From positions 51,243,441 to 51,307,440 of the forward strand of contig NC_053143.1 in NCBI RefSeq assembly GCF_016808335.1: a stretch of 64,000 nt of DNA, in the 5' to 3' direction. Shown here one piece after another: positions 1 to 10,783 of the stretch. A program made the translations under genes and the position numbers. The stretch is from Panicum virgatum. Its lineage: Eukaryota; Streptophyta; Magnoliopsida; Poales; Poaceae. The stretch's first letter is position 1. Each line of letters begins with the position of its first letter. A model generated the notes under the pieces. The model had not been told where the DNA came from. It worked only from the letters and a program-made list of their open reading frames with translations, and did no database searches.

Positions 1-1
1 G

Positions 2-121
2 GCCGGCTGCTTCTTCCTGTACGCCAGCACGGCGGTGGCGGCGTGGGTGTTCATCTACGTGCGGCTGCCGGAGACCAAAGGCCGGAACTTGGAGGACATA
101 GGCGTTCTCTTTGCCAAGTGA
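2..121 (+). CDS. 3' end of a polyol/sugar transporter gene (partial)
   Basis: The frame open at the window edge encodes 39 residues. It starts in the last membrane helix (AGCFFLYASTAVAAWVFIYV) and ends with the cytosolic motif LPETKGRNLEDIGVLFAK before TGA at 119-121. PETKGR-x-LED is the C-terminal signature of MFS sugar transporters of the plant polyol/monosaccharide type (H+ symporters in plasma or vacuolar membrane). The end closely resembles the complete gene at 50149-51770 (LPETSGRSLEDMEVLFTK), so this is a paralogue whose body lies left of the window. Nothing seen suggests decay, but only the tail is visible. Confidence 0.85.
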   Translation, partial: AGCFFLYASTAVAAWVFIYVRLPETKGRNLEDIGVLFAK

Positions 122-689
122 TCATGGAGTGTCAGGAGTTTATAGGGTTAGTTGTGGCAACATGCTGCACTTGCATAGTTACATGGTTGGTTGTATGTAC
201 AACTTCTACTGCATCCTGTTTATGTCTAATTCTCTTGATTTTTTTTCAGTTATGTCAGCTGGATGCAGTATTTCTTTCTTAATATTTTCGAAAGGGTGGG
301 TTTACTTGACCGGGTTGGAAAAAAACCGGTGGTGGCCGATAAACGCGTTTATCGGGTTTCTCGGAAATTTATCAGATTTACCGTTTTTCTTTCGGATAAA
401 ATTTAGAAAAAATTTCTCAAACTGTACATAAAATAGTCTAGATTGTCTCCAAACAATCTAACAAGAAAAATAAGACATCATAACATATAGAAATGAGAAG
501 ATATATGGATTAGGAGGAAGGGAATGGGCACGGATGCGAAATTACCGAAAAATTTCGACAAATCGGTCACCACCGATAAACGTGATTATCGGATTTCTCG
601 TTTTTTTTTCGCCAAGAAATTTTTCCCTAGGGTATTGTCTTGCATTGGCCAACACATCTAGAGTTGTGGTGGCACACACCATTGCCTGC
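122..689. other. 3' flank with a palindrome-bearing repeat
   Basis: There is no gene here. The first part is the transporter 3' flank. From about 297 to 620 the sequence holds two copies of a CCGATAAACG motif. One is a perfect 20-bp palindrome (336-355) and the other an imperfect copy (573-592), both in A/T-rich sequence with runs such as TTTCTCG. This looks like a decayed short DNA transposon, but I could not find convincing ends or a target duplication. Confidence 0.35.
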
Positions 690-1348
690 AGCATAACAAT
701 GTTGTAGGCGGTCATCTTCAAGTTTTTGCCGGGTTCATAATCCAAGCAATTGGCTACTAGCACTAATCATGCTAGCTTTCAAATCATTGGCAAGTTTTGC
801 CGAAGTTACTAATGATTGTGATTGTTTGTTCCTCTAGTTACTAAGCAATAGGCTGATGATTATGGTTCCCAAAAGGGACTTTTTGAAAAAGTTATTACAT
901 TTATATTTTTCAAAAAAAACTTACATATTTGAAAAGTTACTCATAACTTTTTGTCAAATATTGTGTGCATATTTGAAAAGGTTTGAAAAACCAGCGCCGT
1001 GTTCCGGCTGCAGGGGGAGCACGTACGCCGGCTACGCGGCCGAGGCGCACAGCAGGGTCCTCGCCCCCGGGTTCAGGTTACATGGCGCCGGCCATGACGG
1101 CGGACGAGATCATCGAGGATGATCGTGAACGAGACGCTGAGGGTGTAGCCGCTGGCCGGCGGTGGCGATGATCCAGAAGGTGAAGCGGGGCATGGTGCCG
1201 GCGGGCACGGAGGTCATGATCCCGATCATGGTCGTGCACCACGACGCCAGGGCGTGGGGCGCCGACGCGACGGAGCTCGTGCTGCGGGGGTACGAGCTCC
1301 GGCTGTCGCCGGCGTGCGTGCACGCGCCGGAGGGTGTTCATGGTGATC
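690..1348 (+). pseudogene. Cytochrome P450 (CYP72-clan) condensed fragment, unit 1
   Basis: About 300 bp of AT-rich sequence is followed by GC-rich P450 remnants on the plus strand. These read MTADEIIE near 1095-1120 (start of the oxygen-binding I-helix exon), then VNETLR with a stop just after (near 1121-1150), then VPAGTEVMIPIM and HHDARAWGADA (1195-1275), then YELRLSPACVHAP (1290-1335). In full CYP72/CYP734-type enzymes (ER haem monooxygenases) these blocks are separated by the I-helix AGxET, ExxR and haem Cys regions. Here the intervening pieces, including the haem Cys loop, are missing, so the fragment cannot encode an enzyme. The unit is duplicated in tandem with 1349-1915. Confidence 0.6.
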
Positions 1349-1915
1349 CTTATTACCAGCATAATAGTGTTGCATGTGGTCATCTTCAAGTTTTTCCCGG
1401 GTTCATAATCCAAGCAATTGGCTACTACTAATCATGCTTTTAAATTATTGACACGTTTTTGCCAGTTACTAATGATTGTGACTGTTTGTTTTTTGAACTA
1501 GTTAAGCAGTAGGCTGATGCTACTACTAATCAAGGAGTGTGATTGTGGTTGGCAAAAGGGGCTTTTTAAAAAAGTTAGAAAACTTACATATAGGAAACGG
1601 GAATCATATACTTTTTGCCGAATGTTATGTGCATATTTGAAAAGTTTTAAAAAACCAGCGTCCGTGTTCCGGCTGCAGGGGCAGCACGCCAGCTACGCCG
1701 GGGAGGTCGTCGCCATCTGCGGCCGCCACAGAGCACCTCCCCAAGCTCAACCCAGCGCGCTTCGCGGACGGTGGTGGCGGCACGAGCGTGCAACGATCGG
1801 CCAGGACCTGCAGGCGCTGCTGGCCGTCGTGCCGCAGCGGTACGAGCTCCGGCTGTCGCCGGTGTGCGTGCACGTGCCGAGGGTGCTTATGGTACTCCAC
1901 CCGAGAGATTCGAGA
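1349..1915 (+). pseudogene. Cytochrome P450 condensed fragment, unit 2
   Basis: This is the second tandem unit. The AT-rich leader (about 1350-1670) repeats 690-1000, sharing for example TTCATAATCCAAGCAATTGG and CCAGCG..GTGTTCCGGCTGCAGGGG. The coding remnant reads HLPKL joined directly to NPARFADGGG, then IGQDLQALLAVV, RYELRLSPVCVHVP and VLMVLHP. In intact CYP72-clan proteins HLPKL lies well upstream of NPARF, and a haem-binding FGxGxRxC block precedes IGQ. Both intervals are deleted. The two units kept different parts of the same gene, which argues for repeated internal deletion after duplication. Frame changes make it a pseudogene. Confidence 0.6.
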
Positions 1916-2284
1916 CAACTTTTTAAAGAATTTTATCTAAAAAAGAAAACTTTTCAAAGAAGACTTTGCCAACAAACTTGTTTGAATTAGTTGCTTTAGA
2001 AGTTTTCTACAAGAAAGCATAGCATACTCACAATACATATAAATGAGATAGAGCAAATAGCTCGATATAATAATAACAACACAGTTTTTTCCAAAAAAAA
2101 AACAACAACACATACTCTTACTTAAGCAGAGCCTTGCAGCTATATATATAGTATAGTAGTAGAGTTGTGGTCTTATGCATTCCCTTTTTCTCCTCCATCC
2201 ACCATTGATTCTTCTGCTCAAGGGCGGAGATGCCTTGAGCTGTCGGAGTTGCCGATCGCTGGATCCGATGAAATTTGCAAAAAT
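1916..2284. other. 3' flank of PGG gene A
   Basis: This is AT-rich, non-coding sequence. It matches the 3' flank of PGG gene B: GAGCAAATAGCTCGATATAA and TTACTTAAGCAGA at 2050-2130 recur at 17800-17850. The stretch 1923-2010 recurs at 10700-10780 and 11533-11550. The A and B loci were therefore duplicated with their 3' flanks. Confidence 0.6.
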
Positions 2285-2866
2285 TTAGTGTATAACATTG
2301 TTCGCCGCTGTATTTGACCTCGTTGTGCCAGTAGAGCCAACCCAGGCGACTTGATCGGCTGGCTTCGCCCCTGCTTCTGCTTCTGCTCCCGTTTGTTTCC
2401 TAGACACGAAGAAGAAGACAAACATAACCAAGACCACTGCGGGGAAGATCATGATGACTTTCCAGGATCTGCGCAGGTGCCGGGCACTGCCTGCTGCGTA
2501 GGCTACCAGGAGGAAGAGCATGTCTAGCACCATGACCGCGTGGATCGGCCCGAGAAGCGATCCAAACTGCCTCTTCTTCGCAGCAGGATATTTGCGGTTC
2601 TTGTCAGCAGCTAGGTCTTCATGGTTGTTCGTCTTCTCATTAGCAGGCGACAACATCATCCGTAGAAGAAGCAAGGCGATGACGACGACGGAGGCGACGA
2701 AGGAGATGGAGTTGCTGTAGAAGAAGACATTGTACCGCGATTTGTTGGTGTCGTAGAGGACCGGGTTGCCGGCAGAGTGCCCATTGCCGTCACTCCTCCA
2801 CATGGCACCAGGCGGTTTCAGGCCTGTCACGCTCGCTGCCAGCATCCCCACCAGCAGGGGGGTTCA
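2285..2866 (-). pseudogene. PGG-domain gene A, last module (3' segment)
   Basis: The minus-strand reading frame of about 190 residues starts at the Sirevirus junction. It matches the fifth PGG module of genes B and C: SVTGLKPPGAMW, GNPVLYDTNKSRYNVFFYSN, VLDMLFLLVAYAAGSAR, then a hydrophobic helix and a basic tail. PGG modules (Pfam PF13962 type) are membrane domains usually found C-terminal to ankyrin repeats in plants. Here the signature PPGG is changed to PPGA, and the C-terminal tail differs from gene B because of a frame change. Together with the stop codon and insertions in 9138-9918, this is a pseudogene. The rest of the gene lies beyond the 6.3-kb Sirevirus. Confidence 0.75.
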
Positions 2867-2871
2867 CACAA

Positions 2872-4316
2872 TGAAAGTGATCGGGTACTCTAGTTTAAGA
2901 GGGGGAGGGGGTGAATTAGGCTCTCTAAAAACCTTAACATATGGCTCCAACTAGTTTGCACAAAAACTTAAACTAAAACAAGCTATCTAGATGTGCAACT
3001 ATGGTTCTTCTAGTGTGAAACCCTCATCCCACAAGAGTTTAGCAACCTATTGCCAATCCTAGCAAGAAACTACACTAAGAAAGTAAAGGCATACAAGTTG
3101 CGATATGAAATGCAGAAGCTTAAGTAGGAGAGATGAGAGGAAGCAAACTCACGACACGAGAATTTATCCCGTGGTTCGGATTGCCACAAAGGCGCCCCTA
3201 CATCCACGTTGTTGAAACACTCACAAAGAGTATCGCTTCCCGGCAATCAAGTCTTTTCCGTGAACACAATTATGGTCACCTTGATCCCGTTTTTCACTAA
3301 GGGAGCTTGCCCACGAAGGAGGGGTCTCCGTCCCCCGCACAAAGTTGTCGACGCCGCTCCACACCAAGCCAGAGGGTCGTTGACGTGCCGGCGAGCCACC
3401 AATGCTCCAAGGAGGCCGGCACACCGAAATACAAGTTTGGTTCACTCTAGAAACAGCCACAAGGCACAACACCTTGCTCTCACACTCTCTTAAAGAGCTA
3501 ATCCTAGCACTAACACTCACAAAACTTGTGCTAAGCCTAAGGATTTGATCAATATGCACTTGGATGGCTTGGAGGTGTTCTTGGATGTGTATGAGGTGTT
3601 TTGGAACTCCAGCAAGCTTCAAATGGCCGGGGTGAGGCATATATATAGGCCACCAAGTCGAGCTAGCTGTTTTGCATAGACATCGGAACATCCGGTACAT
3701 AGGGCATCGGTTCTTCCGGTCACTCACAGCTTCTGGACTAGCCGTTGGACTTCCTGACACGTCTGCAGAGCCATCGGTTTAACTGATGATTGAGTGTCGG
3801 TTAAACCGGTCACACAGGATCATCATATAGCCGTTGCACCTGCTGACGTCATTGCACCGATGCATTGCTCCGGTGGCCGTCGGTCCTTCCGGTGCTGAAG
3901 GCTTGGCTGCTGGACGCTTGACATCGTCTCTGGACAATAGTATGTTGATTGCACTGATGCTTGACTTGACCCCGTCGGTTCAACTGGTGCTATATTCTTT
4001 CTTCACTTGGTCTTCTCTTGATCTCCATTTGGCGCTCAGACTTGCACTGATGCTAGGGCGTCGGTTCTTTCGACAACCATCGGATGCATCGATGCTTAGG
4101 CATCGGTTAAACCGGTGCTACTGTTTTACAGTAGAACTCGTCCAATTCATTGTTTCTTTTTAGTTCTTTCTTCATGTTTTGTTTTGTATGGCCTTTTTAC
4201 TTCGTCCCTGAGATCTACAATTGTTCACTCAACAAAAACATTAGTCTCATTGATTGCGTTGTCATTCGATCACCAAAATCACTTGAAATGGCATAAATGG
4301 TGTCATGTTCATTACA
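2872..4316 (-). repeat. 3' LTR of the gag-only Sirevirus
   Basis: This 1,445-bp direct repeat of 7680-9132 begins TGAAAGTGATCGGG and ends ATTACA on the plus strand. A TATA-like CCTATATATATGCC (minus sense) lies near 3632-3646. On its upstream side (3680-4110) there are many short CGGTTTAACCGA / TTAAACCGGT palindromes, as expected for the LTR promoter region. Confidence 0.9.
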
Positions 4317-5631
4317 ATCTCCTCCTTTTGGTGATTGATGATAACACAATCAAAGCAAGCATAAATTTATAAAAATTGACAAATTGAACCACTTATACTT
4401 GTTTGGATGTTTACCACCATCCAATGTCGACTTTGGCCTCCCCCTAAAACCATGATTCCCTCTTTTGATCCTCCCCCTATCTTGCTACTTCTTCCTCATA
4501 AATTGACTTGATTCACTTGGCATTTCTCCCACTTTGGAATATATCTCTCCTTCTTGGGATAATACCTTGCTTTGATCCACATCTCTCCCCCTTTAGAATC
4601 AAATCACCTAAAAAGGATCTTGCAAACCAATATAGCTCAAGAGAAGATTAGGAGCCTAGGGAGTTAGTTCCATGACTCATGATCCAATTGTATGATATCA
4701 ATGAAGATACCAATTGAAAATTTATTAGGGTGGATCACAAAATCACAAAACTAGCATGACATGAGCTAAGCTTTCCACAAGTATGTACACAAAATAATAA
4801 TGTGAAAATCAAGTGCACAACTAGATGTTTCAACAAGAAAGCGTAGATCATATCATGCTCGGAGTTAGCTCTAAAATAACAAGGAATTGACAAAGGTACC
4901 AATTGAATGAGTTTAGAACCTTGCATATCTCCGGGGGTCTTTGTTTACATTGCTTGTACCAATCGAAAGTGACTTGCAACAATTGAAGTCTTTAAAAGAT
5001 GGGTACTTGGTACACCAAGGTTAAGCAAATGTATGAGCACATAGCCTATGAACTTAGATATGAGCATTTAAGTTCAATAGAGCATTGCACAATATGCATG
5101 GAAGCACAATTTATCTAATCACTCTTATAGAGTTGTTTGTTCACATTAATAGTGAATAACATTCTCTTAGAGTGTTAATTTTATCGTGAGACTACAAAAA
5201 ATAAACTTGCAAACATGTTAGTCTCAAAATCACAAACCATAGAGTGAACTCCCCCTAAATGTGTGCATTTAGTGTTTGAATCACCAAGCAAAAGTATGCA
5301 CAAAGTTTTTGACAACAATGGGAAGTTTACCCTATAGGTTGTGTTCATGGTACATAAATGAAACACATACCTCATGAAGTCCATGTACCATGAAGGGTAA
5401 TCTTGTGTAGCTTTCTACACACTTATCAAACCATGTAGGTTGCTCATGGATTAGAATCATGACACAAGCAACCTACTATATATAATACTAGGATATGCAA
5501 AACATGCAACCTTCCTAGCAAAAGCAATGGTGCTACATGATACTTGAATTGAAATCTAGCTACCATTACCTTATGGGGGACTTGGGCAACAAATGTCCAA
5601 GTTGTGAGCTTAACTCCTTTGGCTTGAATAT
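4317..5631. other. Non-coding 3' interior of the Sirevirus with multiple polypurine tracts
   Basis: There is no ORF of interest here. A polypurine tract abuts the 3' LTR (CAAAAGGAGGAGAT on the minus strand, near 4317-4332). Further CTCCCCCT-type tracts occur around 4440, 4468, 4588 and 5250. Repeated polypurine tracts in this region are a reported trait of Sireviruses. The remainder is AT-rich. Confidence 0.6.
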
Positions 5632-7553
5632 TCATTTCAACTTGTGAGCTAAGCCTCCAAATCTCCCGAAGCTGTTCTTGGGCTTTAAGTCTCCTTTGGA
5701 ACCCACACCATTTGAGGCCCCTTCATATTGGTCATGGTGTCCTTGGGCACCCAATTGGAGCCAACTCCTTTCATTCTTCCCAACTTTGTGAGCAACCACC
5801 TTGCTATTGGTCTTCTTTTTTATCACATAGGAGGTGCTATTTCTTTTGTTCCTCCGGTTGGGCTGGTGTAGATGAGAAAACTTTTGATTGTGAGCTTCTT
5901 CTTGTTCCTCTCATCCGGAAGCTTCTTTCTTGGTTGAGGGCACTTGTTGGACTTGTGACCTTCTTTGTGGCACTTGGAGCAAGTGACGATGGACCCCTTC
6001 TCAAGCTTCTTCACCATGTCTTCACGGTTATCTTGAGAAGGTTGGACTTTGCTCTCCATGCCTTTGCTCTTCAATCTATACAAGTCCTTCATGAGCCTTT
6101 TCACTTCTTGCTTGAGCTCATCATTCTCTTTGGCAATGAGATCATCACATGATTCTACAACAACATTCTCATAACATTTCTCATTGCAAGAGTTACAGCA
6201 AGATTCATCAATTAAATCAATGCAAAAAGTTGAAGCATTTACCCTAGAAATAAGAATTGCACAAGGGATAGTTTGCTTTATTTCTAAAAGGTCACCATTA
6301 TCATTAATGCTCTCAAATTTTTATTTGAGCTCTTCATGCTCCTTGCTAAGCAACTTGAATTTGCACAACAAATCTTCATAATTTGTGGCAAGAGAAGTAT
6401 TTAGATCATTGAGAGCATTAAGGTTTTTTATTTCCTTTGATTGCTTCTTAACGACTTTTTGGTGCTCATGAACTAAGTCAAGAAGTTCATCAATTGAAGG
6501 AGATTTGGAATCATCATCACTTACATCGCTTTCCATACCTTTAGCCATGAAGCAAGTATTGGATGATGATCCCATGCGGGTGGTGAATTTCTTGTTTGAT
6601 TCATCACTTGTACTCATGCTTGATTCTTCGCCACCGCTTACCCATTCCCCAAATATGACAAATGATTCATGCTTGGGATTCTTCTCCTTATTTTATTTGT
6701 TATTCTTGAACTTCTTCTCAACCTTCATGAGTTGATGGTGAGGCCCATCCTTGAGGAAGACCATATACCCCATTGAGTTGTTTTTCTTCAAGCACTTGTT
6801 CATCTTCTTTACTTGCTTGTAGAGGTTGGGGTGCATTGGCTCTTTATCATCATATGAGGAGCTTTTTACATCATCTTCTTCCTCATCACTTGAGCTACCT
6901 TTGATAGCCATCTTTTTCAACTTCTTGAGTTGTTTGCATGCAGGTGCGCTATGCGTTGGTGAAGAAGGTGGTGCTCTTGGCTTAATGTCGTTGCGTAACT
7001 CATGGGCGATCACCTTATTGAGGACTTGATTTGGTATCAAGGTGTTGAGATCTCTCACATACATGATCGTAGTAACCAAATCATAGTCCGGCCTTCGTAG
7101 TGAATTAAGGATCTTGCGAATGAGTTCCATGTCTCCAATTTGCTTCACACCTAAAGAATTCATCTCATTCACAAGAGTATTCAATCGTGAGTACATAGAT
7201 TCGGCATTCTCCTCATCAAGTTGCTTAAAGCTATTAAGCTTATCAACGAGAATATGATACCTTTCATTGGCAACATCCTCCGTGCCCTCATAATTCTCAA
7301 TGATAGACTTTCATAACTCGTTAGCATTTTCACAAGAGTAAACACGATTGAAAATATTATCACTAAGAGAAGACAAGATTATGCTTTTTGCAATAATATC
7401 ATTTTGCTTCTCTTTTAGAGTTTTGAACTTAATTCCTTCATTCACAACATTCCAAACCTCAAGACCTGTGACTTCGAGATGGGTTTGTATTAAGATCTTC
7501 CAACGTTGGAAGCCGGTGCCATCGAACCGTGGAGCATTTCTAAAAGGATCCAT
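5632..7553 (-). pseudogene. Gag of the Sirevirus-like element
   Basis: The minus-strand gag begins at ATG 7553 (MDPFRNAPRFDGTGFQRWK), the typical start of copia gag (UBN2/DUF4219 type). It continues in pieces: 7553-7311; 7196-6693 with LVNEMNSLGVKQI and RKILNSLRRPDYD; 6617-6321, a predicted coiled coil (DLVHEHQKVVKKQSKEIKNL); and 6104-5823 with the zinc knuckle CSKCHKEGHKSNKC. The protein would form the particle core and package RNA. Stops between the pieces (7311, 6693, near 6320) show decay. No pol frame follows. Confidence 0.8.
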
Positions 7554-7659
7554 TCCTTCCCCCTAAGAGCTAACTCACAAGGCGGTGAAGCGTACCAATC
7601 TAATGAGCCGGTAAACACAAATTTACCAATAGAATTGTCTTTCTTTGTGAGAGAAGTGA

Positions 7660-7677
7660 GTCCCGGCTCTGATACCA
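7660..7677 (-). promoter_or_regulatory. Primer-binding site (initiator Met tRNA type)
   Basis: On the minus strand TGGTATCAGAGCCGGGA begins two bases inside the 5' LTR end (7680). It matches the 3' end complement of plant initiator Met tRNA used by copia elements. It fixes the element's orientation. Confidence 0.85.
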
Positions 7678-7679
7678 AT

Positions 7680-9132
7680 TGAAAGTGATCGGGTGCTCTA
7701 GCCTAAGAGGGGGAGGGGGTGAATTAGTCTCTCTAAAAATCTTAACCTATGGCTCCAACTAGTTTGCACAAAAACTTAAACTAAAACAAACTATCTAGAT
7801 GTGTAACTATGGTTCTTCTAGTGTGAAACCCTCATCCCATAAGAGTTTAGCAATCTATTGCCAATCCTAGCAAGAAACTACACTAAGAAAGTAAAGGCAT
7901 ACAAGTTGCGATATGAAATGCGGAAGCTTAAGTAGGAGGGATGAGAGGAAACAAACTCTCGACACGAGAATTTATCCCGTGGTTCGGATTACCACAAAAG
8001 CGCCCCTACATCCACGTTGTTGAAGTACTCACGAAGAGTATCGCTTCCCGGCAATCAAGTCTCTTCCGTGAACATAATTACGGTCACATTGATCCCATTT
8101 TCCACTAAGGGAGCTTGCCAACAAAGGAGGGGTCTCCGTCCCCCGCACAAAGTTGTCGACGCCGCTCCACACCAAACCGGAGGGTCGTTGATGTGCCGGT
8201 GAGCCACCAATGCTCCAAGGAGCCCAGCACACCGAAATACAAGTTTGGTTCATTCTAGAACCAGCCACAAGGCACAACACCTTGCTCTCACACTCTCTTA
8301 AAGAGCTAATCCTAGCACTAACACTCACAAAGCTTGTGGTAAGCCTAAGGATTTGATCAATATGCACTTGGATGGCTTGGATGTGTATGAGGTGTCTTGG
8401 AACTCCAGCAAACTTCAAATGGCCGGGGTGAGGCATTTATATAGGCCACCAAGTCGAGCTAGCCTTTTTTTGCCGTTAGCAGCTTTTCTGCGTGGGCATC
8501 GGAACATCCGGTACATAGGGCATCGGTTCTTCGGGTCACTCACAGCTTCTGGACTAGCCATTGGACTTCCTGACACGTCTGCAGAGCCATCGGTTTAACC
8601 GATGATTGAGTGTCGGTTAAACCGGTCACACTTGATCGTCATATAGCCGTTGTACCTGCTGACGTCATTGCACCGACGCATTGCTTCGGTGGCTGTCGGT
8701 CCTTCCGGTGCTGAAAGCTTGGCTGCTGCACGCTTGACATCGTCTCTGGACAATGATATGTCGATTGCACCGATGCTTGACTTGACCCCGTTGGTTCAAC
8801 CGGTGCTATATTCTTTCTTCACTTGGTCTTCTCTTGATCTCCATTTGGCACTCAGACTTGCACTGATGCCAGGGCGTCGGTTCTTTCGACAACCATCGGA
8901 TGCACCGATGCTTAGGCAACGGTTAAACCGGTGATACTGTTTTACAGTACAACTCGTCCAATTCAGCGTTTCTTTTGAGTTCTTTCTTCGTGTTTTGCTT
9001 TGTATGGCCTTTTTACTTCATCCCTGAGATCTACAAATGTTCACTCAACAAAAACATTAGTCCCATTGATTGCGTTGTCATTCGATCACCAAAATCACTT
9101 AAAATAGCATAAATGGTGCCATGTTCGTTACA
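7680..9132 (-). repeat. 5' LTR of the gag-only Sirevirus
   Basis: This 1,453-bp copy of 2872-4316 is bounded by the primer-binding site on one side and the target duplication CACAA (9133-9137) on the other. A TATA-like CCTATATAAATG (minus sense) lies at about 8433-8447. It carries the same arrays of ACCGGTT palindromes (8510-8940). Confidence 0.9.
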
Positions 9133-9137
9133 CACAA

Positions 9138-9918
9138 CAATGGCGATGGATTGTTTGGCCGACTACAATCACAATACCTACGACGCCCAGCACCAGGAAG
9201 ATGATGGAGGTGCGCAAGTGCAGCGAGCTCCCGGCAGCGTGGGCGCCCAGGAGGCCGAGCACGCCGGCGACCATGAAGACATAGAGCGCGTAGCACCGGA
9301 TGCCCGGCCTGTACAGGTTCGGGTTCAGGAGGAGCACGATGACAGCCACAGACGCCATGAAGCTCACCGCGTTGCAGTAGAAGAAGGCCTTGTAGTGGCG
9401 AGGGTACTTGTCCTAGAGCACCGGGAAGCCCGCGCGGTGCCCGAGCTCGCCGTCGTCTTCCTCCCAGAAGCCGCCCGGTGGGGTCAGGCCGGCCTGGTAG
9501 GTGCGCGTCGCCACCAGGATCGCGAGGAGGAGGAGCACCTCGCGGTGGCTCTCGTACTTGACTTTCTTCTCGCCGCCGTTGTCCTCGCTGCGGTCTAGCG
9601 TTAAGAAGACGATGTGGATGACCATGTAGATGAGGAGAGGACGCCGCCGGCCAGGGCGATAGTGTAGATGGAGGTGGTCGTGTCCCTGCAGCCAATTTTT
9701 TAAATAGCCGGCTAATATATTTAGCTATCTATATCCAAAAACAGGCTATATAGCCGGCTATAGTGACAGCTAAGAGCTAAGTTGTACATAAAAAAAATTA
9801 GCTAAATCTCTCTTAAATAGTTATAGCTGGAGATAGCGGAAGCTATAGCCAAAGATTTAAAATCTCGCCTGCAGCTCCCGGCGGCGTAGGTGCCGATGAG
9901 GCCGAAGAAGTCGACAAA
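9138..9918 (-). pseudogene. PGG-domain gene A, modules 3 (end) and 4 (5' segment)
   Basis: On the minus strand this encodes the end of module 3 (TYAAG-type sequence up to AAGSCR at about 9868-9915). It then encodes module 4: LIYMVIHIVFL, LLLLAILVATRTYQAGLTPPGG, FFYCNAVSFMASVAVIV, AHAAGSSLHLRTS. There is a premature TAG at 9415-9413, where gene B has CAG (PVLQDKYP), and a small insertion near 9640-9650 shifts frame. A 175-bp MITE interrupts it at 9693-9867. Homology to B and C stops abruptly at about 9918, so everything upstream is lost. The Sirevirus separates it from 2285-2866. Confidence 0.75.
9693..9867. mobile_element. hAT-type MITE (CAAkkTTTTAAA family), copy in gene A
   Basis: This 175-bp element has an 8-bp target duplication CCTGCAGC at 9685-9692 and 9868-9875. 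Ends are CAATTTTTTAAATAGCC and GATTTAAAATCTCG. The interior is rich in AGCTATAGC and TAGCCGGCTA motifs. The same family occurs at 21262-22874 (same gene position in B) and 24459-24606. Gene C has a single uninterrupted CCTGCAGC at the matching place (about 39374), which confirms the ends. Confidence 0.85.
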
Positions 9919-10570
9919 ATCCTTTTCTCGCTATGTAGCTTGGTATCCTGCCTCCTCTGATAGCCATCTTTCGCGAGCCACTCCGCTCGCCATCCCCTAA
10001 CCCCGCGCATCAGATCCTCCTCCCACGTGCCAGATCCTCCTCCCGTGCGGCACTGGAGGCGGAGGTGGCGCTGGATGCGTGCACGGAACTTGCCACCCGG
10101 TGCTGTGCGGGGCCAAATCAGCGGGAGTCACTGGCGCAGGCGAGTAGCACAGGGCGGCTCCTGCTCCACCAGCTCCACCTCAGCAGCATCGACCACACGC
10201 CCTTCGAGGCCCACTGCGAGGACGACACCATGCTGCCGGCCTGCCGCTGGAGGCCAACGCCAAGCTCTGCGGTTGGAGGCTAATGACAGGCTAGTTCTGC
10301 AACCCAGCCAGAGCCATGGTGGCGCCGGAGGCTCTCGTCGGCCTGCCACGGTGCAACTGGAAGATCCGCCGCACCGCCGGACCTTGGGAAGCTGGGAGAG
10401 AGAGGGAAGGTCCTACCTGTTAGGTATATAGATAGATGATTTGACTAGTTGTTGGAGTGTATCGAGATATAAAGAAGGAATCATGGCTAAATGGATAGTT
10501 AAATGGGAATATGGAGAGTAAGATTTGACTAGGCTCTTGGAGATGCTCTAAACGGACTTTCCCATCTATG
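9919..10570. other. GC-rich segment with no recognised gene
   Basis: A GC-rich block (about 10010-10420) reads open for 134 residues on the plus strand (10027-10431), but the product is arginine/serine-rich and matches nothing I know. The 3' side ends in GGCTCTTGGAGATGCTCTA, which resembles the terminal GAGCATCTCCAA motif of common grass DNA transposons. It is probably the remnant of a transposon with a captured gene piece. The junction with gene A at 9918 is where PGG homology ends. Confidence 0.3.
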
Positions 10571-10783
10571 CTAAAAAAACAAGATTTTTTTTAGGGTAAA
10601 GGAGCTTTATTACTACCTAGAAAAAAGTGATATTCCCAAGCAATAATTTGCTCGACACATACAGATGCATTGAACTTCCACACCGCGGAGTACTACCTAG
10701 AAAAAGAATTTTATCTAAAAAAAGAAAACTTGTCAAAGAAGATTTTGCCAACAAACTTGTTTGAATTAGTTGCCTTAAAAGTT

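Larger units (their letters stand above)
2872..9132 (-). mobile_element. Gag-only Sirevirus-like Ty1-copia retrotransposon
   Basis: This is a complete 6,261-bp LTR element in minus orientation inserted in PGG gene A. The target duplication CACAA is at 2867-2871 and 9133-9137. LTRs (2872-4316 and 7680-9132) run TG..CA. Next to the 5' LTR is a primer-binding site complementary to initiator Met tRNA (TGGTATCAGAGCC, minus strand). The 3.36-kb interior holds only gag; no protease, integrase or reverse transcriptase is seen. Many CTCCCCCT-type purine tracts (on the minus strand) lie in 4430-5260, and ACCGGTT/TAACCG palindromes lie in the LTRs. Both are described features of the Sirevirus lineage. 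It must depend on another element's pol. The LTRs differ at scattered positions, so the insertion is not brand new. Confidence 0.9.

Noticed and set aside
10027..10431. 134-residue ORF as a protein-coding gene
   Set aside because: No start context, domain or splice pattern could be supported. Kept only as a GC-rich segment.
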